A DNA stretch of 64,000 nt from Stenotrophomonas indicatrix (lineage in GTDB: Bacteria > Pseudomonadota > Gammaproteobacteria > Xanthomonadales > Xanthomonadaceae). The translations under genes were made by a program, and so were the position numbers. The DNA is taken from contig CP168152.1 in the NCBI GenBank assembly GCA_041545745.1, positions 1,052,001 through 1,116,000 of the forward strand, in the 5' to 3' direction. How positions within the stretch are numbered: the stretch's first letter is position 1; each line of letters begins with the position of its first letter. A model generated the notes under the pieces. The model had not been told where the DNA came from. It saw only the letters and a program-made list of their open reading frames with translations, and ran no database searches. Of this stretch, positions 34,551 to 40,898 are shown one piece after another.

Positions 34551-35018
34551 ATGCCCAAGAAGATCCAAGCCCGCAAGTCCGCCATCCACGGCAACGGTGT
34601 GTTTTCCGTGGCCCCGATCAAGCAGGGCGAGCGCGTGATCCAGTACAGGGGCCTGCTGCGCAGCCACGGCGATGTCGATGCCGATGACAGTGGCGATGTG
34701 GAAAGTGGCCATACCTTCCTGTTCACCCTCAACGATGACTGGGTGATCGATGCCAATTACAAAGGCAACGACGCGCGCTGGATCAACCACAGCTGCGACC
34801 CGAACTGCGAAGCGGTGATCGAGGAAGACGAAGACGGTGACAGCCGCGGCGACAAGGTCTTCATCGAGGCACTGCGCGATATCAAGGCCGGTGAAGAACT
34901 GACCTACAACTACGGCATCACCCTGGCCGAGCGGCATACCGCCAAGCTGAAGAAGATCTGGGAGTGCCGCTGCGGCTCGCCCAAGTGCACCGGCACGATG
35001 CTGCAGCCCAAGCGCTGA
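34551..35018 (+). CDS. SET domain protein-lysine methyltransferase family protein
   Basis: 155 residues starting MPKKIQARKS. SET signatures are visible: IHGNGVFSV and GERVIQYRG at the N-terminus, WINHSCDPNCEAV (SAM and active-site pseudoknot), DIKAGEELTYNYG and a post-SET ECRCGSPKCTGTM zinc cysteine cluster. The family in bacteria may methylate lysines of DNA-binding or other proteins; the target here is unknown. An upstream in-frame ATG exists at 34506. Monocistronic, divergent from the suf regulator. Confidence 0.93.
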   Translation: MPKKIQARKSAIHGNGVFSVAPIKQGERVIQYRGLLRSHGDVDADDSGDVESGHTFLFTLNDDWVIDANYKGNDARWINHSCDPNCEAVIEEDEDGDSRGDKVFIEALRDIKAGEELTYNYGITLAERHTAKLKKIWECRCGSPKCTGTMLQPKR

Positions 35019-35022
35019 TCCG

Positions 35023-35096
35023 GTAGCGCCGGGCGATGCCCGGCGAGCGCGAAGCGCGGGCGGAATCAGAAGCCGCCGGGCATGGCCCGGCGCTAC
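35023..35096. repeat. Inverted SMAG pair (GTAGCGCCGGGC type)
   Basis: GTAGCGCCGGGCGATGCCCGG and, inverted, CCGGGCATGGCCCGGCGCTAC. Each half is itself a hairpin. It follows the SET gene stop by 4 bases. Confidence 0.9.
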
Positions 35097-35190
35097 CCGC
35101 GCGTTTCTGCACCCGCCGTGCACGGCAGGGTCACCGCCGTTCAATGCGCATTCGCCCACCCTGTCCGCTCCCCCTCATCTGGAGCACGAC

Positions 35191-35733
35191 ATGGCACAGC
35201 GTCTACGCGGCAAGCAGATCGCCATCCTTGCGACGCACGGATTCGAACAATCCGAACTGATCGAGCCCAAGCGCTTGCTGGAAGCAGAGGGCGCGCGGGT
35301 GAGCGTGGTCTCGCCGGCCAAAGAGGCCAGCATCAAGGGCTGGAAGGCCAAGGACTGGGGCGATCCGGTCGCCGTGGATCAGCCGCTGGATGAGGCCGAT
35401 GCCGGCCGCTTCGATGCGCTGGTGCTGCCCGGCGGCGTGATCAATCCGGATACCCTGCGCACCAATGAAGCGGCATTGGACTTCATCCGCGGCGTGGCCG
35501 ATGCCGGCAAGCCGGTGGCGGCGATCTGCCACGGCCCCTGGCTGCTGATCAACAGCGGGCTGGCGAAGGGACACGAGGTAACGTCGTGGCCGTCGCTGCA
35601 GCAGGATCTGACCAATGCCGGCGCGCGCTGGCGCGACGCGGAAGTAGTGGTGGACGGCAACCTGATCACCAGCCGCAAGCCGGACGACATTCCGGCCTTC
35701 AGCGAGGCGCTGGTGAAAGCGCTGGCGGCGTGA
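35191..35733 (+). CDS. DJ-1/PfpI family (YhbO-like) glutamine amidotransferase-fold protein
   Basis: 180 residues. The nucleophile elbow AICHGPWLL (Cys with His) and the acidic partner early in HGFEQSELIEP match the PfpI subfamily. Such proteins act as glyoxalase III/deglycase-like enzymes or proteases; activity cannot be set from sequence. SAxVLP-type block LVLPGGVINPDTLR is present. Monocistronic between two SMAG pairs. Confidence 0.93.
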   Translation: MAQRLRGKQIAILATHGFEQSELIEPKRLLEAEGARVSVVSPAKEASIKGWKAKDWGDPVAVDQPLDEADAGRFDALVLPGGVINPDTLRTNEAALDFIRGVADAGKPVAAICHGPWLLINSGLAKGHEVTSWPSLQQDLTNAGARWRDAEVVVDGNLITSRKPDDIPAFSEALVKALAA

Positions 35734-35743
35734 CGTTGTGCTG

Positions 35744-35804
35744 GTAGTGCCGGCCGCTGGCCGGCACGTGCGTGAAAGTATTGCCGGCCAGCGGCCAGCA
35801 CTAC
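35744..35804. repeat. Inverted SMAG pair (GTAGTGCCGGCC type)
   Basis: GTAGTGCCGGCCGCTGGCC at the left and GGCCAGCGGCCAGCACTAC at the right, between convergent genes. Confidence 0.9.
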
Positions 35805-35805
35805 C

Positions 35806-36402
35806 TTATTTGCCCAGCACGCCGGCCGGCACCAGGTTGCCCAGGTCCTGGTTGAAGGTCACCACCAGCTTGCCGTTCTTCACCTGCGCCGACTGCACCT
35901 GCAGGGCACCGAGCAGGCCGGCCACGGCCGGGTCCAGCTTGTAGATTGGTTCGCGCTGGGCGTAGTCGCTCAGCCATGCGTTCAGCAGGCCGCGGGTACG
36001 CGAGTCGAGACGGCCGCCCTGGTTGGCCGGGGTGAAATCATCCACGGTCGGCTGCTGCAGGTGAAAGCCCTGGGTCTGCGCGTCATAGCGCAGGCCGCTG
36101 CTGAGCTTCACCGTGCCCAGCGTGGCCGGATTGCCGCCCGCGGTGGCCAGCGCCACGTCCATGCCCAGGTTCAATCGTTCGCCTGCCGGCAGGCTCAGCT
36201 GCGGGTGGCTCATGGTCAGCGCGATCAGGCCGCCCAGTGCGTCCTGGGTGCGCGGGAAGCTGCCGTCCAGATACTGCTGCACGTCGCTGGCGCCAACCGC
36301 CAGTTCACGACCGGAGATCGAAGGGGCGGCCTGCGCACCGATCGCGGCAGCAATCAGCACGGTCGAGGCGGCAAGACGGGTCATCAGGGAACGCAGGCGC
36401 AT
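35806..36402 (-). CDS. DUF1439 (YceB-like) exported protein
   Basis: 198 residues from MRLRSLMTRL, with a signal peptide ending in GAQAAPS. Features of DUF1439: ISGRELAVGASDVQQYLDGSFPRT, the LSHPQLSLPAGERLNLGMDVAL region (here MSHPQLSL) and a C-terminal VKNGKLVVTFNQDL. E. coli YceB is an outer-membrane lipoprotein, but no lipobox Cys is seen here, so this member may be soluble periplasmic. Function is unknown. Confidence 0.85.
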   Translation of the reverse strand: MRLRSLMTRLAASTVLIAAAIGAQAAPSISGRELAVGASDVQQYLDGSFPRTQDALGGLIALTMSHPQLSLPAGERLNLGMDVALATAGGNPATLGTVKLSSGLRYDAQTQGFHLQQPTVDDFTPANQGGRLDSRTRGLLNAWLSDYAQREPIYKLDPAVAGLLGALQVQSAQVKNGKLVVTFNQDLGNLVPAGVLGK

Positions 36403-36482
36403 GGCGGTGACCGAAGAAGGATCGAAGAGGCCTACAGAGTAGCTTTGCCCGCTGAATCGCGGGTACACACGGCTGCAACGGT

Positions 36483-37025
36483 TCAGTCCAGCGTTGGCTG
36501 CAGGCTGGCCGACTGGATCTGCCAGGCGCGACCGTCAGCACTGGGCTGCACGCGATACCAGCCGTGGTAGCGGAAGGTGCCTTCGGCGGTTACCGCGCGG
36601 ATCTTCACCGGCACTTCCAGCAGGTGCGGCGGCTGGCCATCGTCGCGTGGCACCGCCACGTCACTGTCCAGGCGCAGATTGCGCACGTCGGGCAGCAGGC
36701 GCAATACGGCGTCGTCAGCATGGCGCGGGTCGGCCGGGGCATAGGCCCAGGCCGCATCGCTGCGCGCCTTGTTCTGGTTGAGCAGGTCGAGCATGTAGCG
36801 GTTGAGCATTCCCGCGGGCGATTCGCTGCCGATGGCAACGGCGCCATACAGCGGGTCGATGGCGATCGCGTCGACTGTAGCTGCTTCCGATGCCGCCTTC
36901 GTCGTTTGCACGGCAGGGGCGGTTGCAGCGGCGGCTGAGTCCGAGGTGGCGGATTCGGTTGGAGGGGGTGGGTTGGAACACCCCACCACAAGCAGTGGGA
37001 TCAACAAGGAAATAAAACCGCGCAT
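36483..37025 (-). CDS. Putative lipoprotein of unknown function
   Basis: 180 residues. A lipobox LVVGC at residues 12-16 follows a short hydrophobic stretch; a low-complexity Ala/Thr linker precedes a globular domain with LNRYMLDLLNQNKARSD and the FRYHGWYRVQPSADGRAWQIQSASL region. Asp at +2 is absent (Ser), so outer-membrane sorting is expected. No known domain recognised. It follows DUF1439 on the same strand by 80 bases, possibly separate. Confidence 0.8.
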   Translation of the reverse strand: MRGFISLLIPLLVVGCSNPPPPTESATSDSAAAATAPAVQTTKAASEAATVDAIAIDPLYGAVAIGSESPAGMLNRYMLDLLNQNKARSDAAWAYAPADPRHADDAVLRLLPDVRNLRLDSDVAVPRDDGQPPHLLEVPVKIRAVTAEGTFRYHGWYRVQPSADGRAWQIQSASLQPTLD

Positions 37026-37081
37026 GTCTGCCTCCTCCCCGAGGCGACCTGGAAGGCGGCAGTGTAGCGGTCGGGGGCGGC

Positions 37082-37390
37082 TCAGCGCGAAGAGGGAAGC
37101 TGCTCCAATGCATCCAATGCCGGCAGCACCTGTGCGGCGATCGCCGCCAGCGCATGGCCGTCTGTGTCGGCATAGCGCTGCACGATGTCACGCAGCAACT
37201 GGGTGGCCACCACCAGGGTGGCACGCTCATCGCCGCTCAGGCCGGCCGTGCGCGGGGCTGATTCCAGCAGGCGCATCAGGTCGCGGCTGGCGCGATGTTC
37301 CAGTTCGATGGTGCAGCGCCCGGTGCACTGGTGCCCGTCCTTTTCGATCGGGGTCACCGAGATCCGGTAGCGGGTGGAGGGGCTGGCCAT
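37082..37390 (-). CDS. DUF3861 family protein
   Basis: 102 residues from MASPSTRYRISVTPIE, the pattern of DUF3861 (RYRI-x-VTP). The body is helical, with LMRLLESAPRTAGLSGDERATLVVATQLLRDIV as a probable long helix. Function unknown. Longer frame upstream lacks homology. Lies downstream of a 300-base region without genes. Confidence 0.72.
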   Translation of the reverse strand: MASPSTRYRISVTPIEKDGHQCTGRCTIELEHRASRDLMRLLESAPRTAGLSGDERATLVVATQLLRDIVQRYADTDGHALAAIAAQVLPALDALEQLPSSR

Positions 37391-37590
37391 GGGGGTGCTC
37401 GCGCTGGTGGGGAGGAATGTGTCCACCTTAGGCAAGGCATTGGCCGGCGGCGATGGCCGGGGCTGCACGCAGTGTTCCACCCGGTTCGTTGCTGCACTGG
37501 AAAAACAGCGGTGAGGCCATGGGCGACGGGCCTGTGCAGGTGATTGCGTGGGCGCGGGAAACGCTGTGTTGCGGGGTCGCAGGGAACGGC

Positions 37591-37613
37591 ATCCACGCGT
37601 GGCGTGGATCTAC
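37591..37613 (-). repeat. SMAG repeat, ATCCACGC-GTG-GCGTGGATCTAC
   Basis: GTAG head on the minus strand (GTAGATCCACGCC). Single copy. Confidence 0.85.
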
Positions 37614-37637
37614 TGCAGTGCGTGCGTGGGTGCGGGC

Positions 37638-37669
37638 AAAAAAAAACGGGACGGCCAAGGCCGTCCCGT
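37638..37669 (-). terminator. Intrinsic terminator of the HU gene
   Basis: On the minus strand ACGGGACGGCC pairs with GGCCGTCCCGT across a 2-base loop and is followed by nine T residues. It lies 26 bases beyond the HU stop codon. Confidence 0.95.
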
Positions 37670-37694
37670 CAGGTATCCGCTGCAGGGCGCGCGC

Positions 37695-38093
37695 TTAGAG
37701 CGCAGCGTCCTTGAGCTTCTTCAGCGGGCGAACCTTGAGCTTGGTGGTGGCCGGCTTGGCGGCGAACCACTGCTCTTCCTTGGTGAACGGGTTGATGCCC
37801 TTGCGCTTCGGCTTGGCCGGCACATTGACGGTGCTGATCTTCAGCAGGCCCGGCAGGGTGAACGAGCCTGCGCCCTTCTTGTGCACCGAAGCGGCGACAG
37901 CGCCTTCCAGCGAGGCCAGCACAGCGCGGACGTCCTTGGCGACAACGCCGGAGACTTCAGCGATGTGTGCAACCAGGCCCGACTTGGTCAGCACTTCCTT
38001 GATCGGCTTCGGAGCGGCCGGCTTGGCGGCTGCCTTCGTCGCGACTTTCTTCACTGCCTTCTTCGGGGCAGCCTTCTTAGCGGTCTTTGCCAT
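37695..38093 (-). CDS. HU family DNA-binding protein with basic N-terminal extension
   Basis: 132 residues. The HU/IHF domain (about residues 42-130) shows ISxVAEVSGV-like and GAGSFTLPGLLKISTVNVPAKPKRKGINPFTKEEQ with the Pro of the beta-arm. Before it lies a 30-residue Lys/Ala extension (AKKAAPKKAVKKVATKAAAKPAA), absent from E. coli HU (about 90 residues) but known in several gamma- and betaproteobacteria; such tails bind DNA non-specifically, as in histone H1. The start follows AGGAAACC. Isolated gene with its own promoter and terminator. Confidence 0.93.
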   Translation of the reverse strand: MAKTAKKAAPKKAVKKVATKAAAKPAAPKPIKEVLTKSGLVAHIAEVSGVVAKDVRAVLASLEGAVAASVHKKGAGSFTLPGLLKISTVNVPAKPKRKGINPFTKEEQWFAAKPATTKLKVRPLKKLKDAAL

Positions 38094-38463
38094 GGTTTCC
38101 TGTTCCGTGAACGGTTGGTTGTTTGGTCGGCGCCGAACCCCGTCGGCAAGCGCAATGTAGGGCAACTCTCGGGCGCCGCCAATAGCCTGGAGCGCTGAAA
38201 GTGCATGTTTTTTCATATCCAGGCCGATTCAGTACATGGCCGGCAGTGGGGGAAGCAGGCGCCGTGGTGCACTGCATCGCGATGTCCTTGTTTTCGAATG
38301 GATGGGCGAAATGACTGAAAACAAGGGAAAAATCGTCGGATTGCTGGTGAAGAAGTGTCCACTCGCTGGCTCGGGACAGGCGCGCCGCATGCGGCGAGGC
38401 GACGCAGGGCTAACGCGGCGCGTGCCAGGGTATCGGTTCATCACAGCTACAACGGAGCAGGAC
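38094..38463. other. Divergent promoter interval between HU and OsmC genes
   Basis: A sigma70-type promoter for HU lies at 38154-38182. The rest (38183-38463) shows no repeat and no strong promoter toward the OsmC gene; an AAAA-rich stretch near 38325-38335 is the only low-GC part. Confidence 0.5.
38154..38182 (-). promoter_or_regulatory. Sigma70-type promoter of the HU gene
   Basis: Minus strand TTGGCG (38177-38182), 17-base spacer, TACATT (38154-38159). Both boxes match 4 of 6. A long untranslated leader of about 55 bases follows. Confidence 0.5.
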
Positions 38464-38895
38464 ATGGGAATCTCGCGACACGCTACGGCGCATTGGGAAG
38501 GCGACCTGAAGTCGGGCAAGGGCCAGTTGAGCACGCCGCAGAGTGGTCTTCTGGACAAAACCCGCTACGGCTTCAACAGCCGCTTTGGTGATGAAAAGGG
38601 CACCAATCCCGAAGAATTGATCGCCGCCGCGCACGCCGGTTGCTTCACCATGGCGCTGTCGGCCAAGCTCGGCGAAGCCGGTTTCACCCCGACCTCGCTG
38701 GATACCGAAGCCAAGGTCGATCTGTCGATGGAAGGCGGCCCGCAGCTGTCGCAGATCCGGCTGAAAGTGAAGGCGGTGGTGCCGGGAATCGATGCGACCC
38801 AGTTCCGTGCGATTGCCGATGACGCCAAGCAGAACTGCCCGGTTTCGAAGGCACTGAGCGCAGTGCCGATCAGTCTGGAAGCTGAGCTGGGCTGA
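38464..38895 (+). CDS. OsmC-type peroxiredoxin
   Basis: 143 residues from MGISRHATAHWEG. The two redox Cys are visible: HAGCFTMALS and NCPVSKALS, as in OsmC (thiol-dependent organic hydroperoxide reduction). The FNSRFGDEKGTNPEELIAAA block is typical. Longer frame upstream has no homology. Monocistronic. Confidence 0.95.
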   Translation: MGISRHATAHWEGDLKSGKGQLSTPQSGLLDKTRYGFNSRFGDEKGTNPEELIAAAHAGCFTMALSAKLGEAGFTPTSLDTEAKVDLSMEGGPQLSQIRLKVKAVVPGIDATQFRAIADDAKQNCPVSKALSAVPISLEAELG

Positions 38896-38902
38896 GAAGG
38901 CG

Positions 38903-38964
38903 GTAGCGCCGGGCCATGCCCGGCGAGCGCAGCGGAAAGACGCCGGGCATGGCCCCGGCGCTAC
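38903..38964. repeat. Inverted SMAG pair (GTAGCGCCGGGCC type)
   Basis: GTAGCGCCGGGCCATGCCCGG and CCGGGCATGGCCCCGGCGCTAC in head-to-head layout between two convergent genes (OsmC and PhzF). Confidence 0.9.
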
Positions 38965-38977
38965 GGCGTGTGGGCAG

Positions 38978-39856
38978 TCACCAGTCGATGGTGCCGGAAA
39001 TCACCGTCTGCACCTGTCCACCGGACCAGACCTCGCCGTCTTCATCGACCAACAGGGTCAGGCGCGCATCGTGGCCGACTTCGCGGCCTTGGCTGACTTC
39101 GAAGGGCTGGCGGCCGCGCGGCAGGGCATCGCGCAGGTCCAACCAAGCCGCCAGCACGGCGTTGGCCGCGCCTGAAGCAGCATCCTCGAAGCGGCGTCCA
39201 TTGCCGACGAAGGCGCGTACGGCCAGGTCGTAACCTTCGCTGCCATCGGCAAAGGCATAGGCAAACACGCCCATGCTGTCAGTCGATTCGGCCAGCGTGG
39301 CGATCGCATCCCAGTCTGGGTTCAGGGCGCGCAACGCTGCCTCATCCGCGACCTGTACGACCCACCAGCTGCGGCCGCCCTGCATGCGGGCCGGCGGCAG
39401 CGCACCCAGCGGCCAGCCCTGCAAGGCGGGCTGCAGGCGCGGATCGTTGGCTGCCGCGGTCTCGGCCAGCTGTGCACGCGGCGTACGGATGGCGATGCGC
39501 TGCTGTGCGCCTTCGCCGGTCACGCGCAGTGGCAGCGCCCCGGCGATGCCGTCCTGTATCAGTATCCCGTCGACCGGCATGGCGATGCCTGCCTGCAGCG
39601 CTGCATGGGCAGTGCCGACGCTGGGATGACCGGCGAACGGCACTTCCTTCTGCGGGCTGAACATGCGCAGCCGGTAGCTGGCGCCGGCGGCCTGCGGGGG
39701 GAACACGAAGGTCGTTTCAGGCAGGCGGGTCCAGCGGGCGATGGCCTGCATCGCCGCGTCGTCCAGGCCTTCGGCATCGAGCACGACAGCCAGCGGATTG
39801 CCAGCGCCCGGGCGCGGGGAAAACACATCCAGCTGCAGGAAACGGCGTGCGGACAT
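38978..39856 (-). CDS. PhzF family isomerase (first of two paralogues)
   Basis: 292 residues. The PhzF fold signature RFLQLDVFSPRPGAGNPLAVV and the catalytic Glu47 (LPETTF) are visible, as is FAGHPSVGTAHA. The second half has FEDAASGAANAV where most PhzF proteins have DPVTGSA, a departure that may matter to activity. Family members are epimerases/isomerases of unknown substrate outside phenazine synthesis. A second copy lies next, probably from tandem duplication. Confidence 0.92.
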   Translation of the reverse strand: MSARRFLQLDVFSPRPGAGNPLAVVLDAEGLDDAAMQAIARWTRLPETTFVFPPQAAGASYRLRMFSPQKEVPFAGHPSVGTAHAALQAGIAMPVDGILIQDGIAGALPLRVTGEGAQQRIAIRTPRAQLAETAAANDPRLQPALQGWPLGALPPARMQGGRSWWVVQVADEAALRALNPDWDAIATLAESTDSMGVFAYAFADGSEGYDLAVRAFVGNGRRFEDAASGAANAVLAAWLDLRDALPRGRQPFEVSQGREVGHDARLTLLVDEDGEVWSGGQVQTVISGTIDW

Positions 39857-39889
39857 CAGGCGGGGACTCCAGGAAACAGGCCGCATAGG

Positions 39890-39954
39890 GTAGCGCGGGG
39901 CCATGCCCCGCGAGCGCGCAGCGCGGCAGGCCGCCGGGCGTGGCCCGGCGCTAC
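39890..39954. repeat. Inverted SMAG pair overlapping the end of the second phzF
   Basis: GTAGCGCGGGGCCATGCCCCG and CGGGCGTGGCCCGGCGCTAC. The minus-strand GTAG head (39951-39954) contains the TAG stop of the downstream paralogue. Confidence 0.9.
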
Positions 39955-40823
39955 CAGCGGATGTGGCCGTCGATCACCGGCTGCACCTGACCACCGACCC
40001 ATACCGTGCCCTGCACGTCGACGGTAACCTGGACGAGGCCGTCGCGGCCGACCTCGCGGCCCTGGCTGGCCACATAGCTCCCGTTCTTGCCGGGCAGGGC
40101 ATTACGCTGCCGAAGCCAGGCGCCGATCAGCGCGTTGGCGCTGCCGGTCACCGGGTCTTCCGGCACGTTGGGCGCATCCGCAGGGCAGAACGCACGCACC
40201 ACCAGATCATGGTCGGTACCGGGGTCGAGCGCGAACACGGCTACGCCGAGCGCATCGGTGGCCATGCTCCAATCGCGCAGGGCCGCCATGTCCGGTACCA
40301 GCGTGCGCACGGCGTCGGCATCGCGCAGCGGCAGCAGCCACCAGCGCGGGCCGTTTTCCCAGAGTTCGGCGCCTTGGCCCTCGGCGATGACGGCGCGCAG
40401 CGCTTCCGGGACGGCACCCGGTGCTGTCGGCAGCAGGCGCGCTGCTGGGCTGGCCAGCCGGATGGTGGGCGCGTTGGCCGGGCCCGTGACCTGCACCGGC
40501 AGCAGGCCGGCCGCGCATTGCTGTACCAGGGCCCCGTCGCGTGGCTGCACCAGGCCGCAGGCGACCGCTGCCCAGGCGGCACCCACGCTGGGATGGCCGG
40601 CAAAGGGCAGCTCGCTGGCAGGGGTGAAGATGCGGACGTGGTAGTCGGCGCCGGCAGCGGTGGGGCGCAGGAAGAACACGGTCTCGGACAGGTTCAGCCA
40701 GGCGGCCAGGGCCTGCATGCGGTCGGTGGACAGCCCATCCGCGTCGAACACGACACCGAGTGGGTTGCCGGTACCGGGGTGGTGGGCGAAGACATCGAGC
40801 TGCAGGTAGCGGTAGGCGGTCAT
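39951..40823 (-). CDS. PhzF family isomerase (second paralogue)
   Basis: 290 residues with the same RYLQLDVFAHHPGTGNPLGVV start and catalytic Glu47 (LSETVF), FAGHPSVGAAW, and the canonical PEDPVTGSANALIGAWLRQ. It is upstream of the first PhzF on the same strand, 94 bases away, and shares position-for-position motifs, so tandem duplication is likely. It is divergent from lysAC. Its stop codon is the TAG of a SMAG head. Confidence 0.93.
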   Translation of the reverse strand: MTAYRYLQLDVFAHHPGTGNPLGVVFDADGLSTDRMQALAAWLNLSETVFFLRPTAAGADYHVRIFTPASELPFAGHPSVGAAWAAVACGLVQPRDGALVQQCAAGLLPVQVTGPANAPTIRLASPAARLLPTAPGAVPEALRAVIAEGQGAELWENGPRWWLLPLRDADAVRTLVPDMAALRDWSMATDALGVAVFALDPGTDHDLVVRAFCPADAPNVPEDPVTGSANALIGAWLRQRNALPGKNGSYVASQGREVGRDGLVQVTVDVQGTVWVGGQVQPVIDGHIRW

Positions 40824-40898
40824 TGACGGGTGTATTGGGCTTAGAATCGAAGGTTCCGCCCCCAAGGGCGGCTTCCCCACATTACACATAGCCTATCC

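Larger units (their letters stand above)
37391..37694. other. Gene-free interval before the HU gene end
   Basis: Contains only a SMAG palindrome (37591-37613) and the intrinsic terminator of the HU gene. No ORF with coding character seen; the leading 200 bases are unremarkable. Confidence 0.6.

Noticed and set aside
38236..38463. N-terminal extension of the OsmC protein
   Set aside because: No similarity to OsmC in the extension, and MGISRHATAHWEG is the usual start.
40823..40847. Promoter for lysAC (TTGACG and TAGAAT)
   Set aside because: The spacer is only 13 bases, too short for a functional sigma70 pair.
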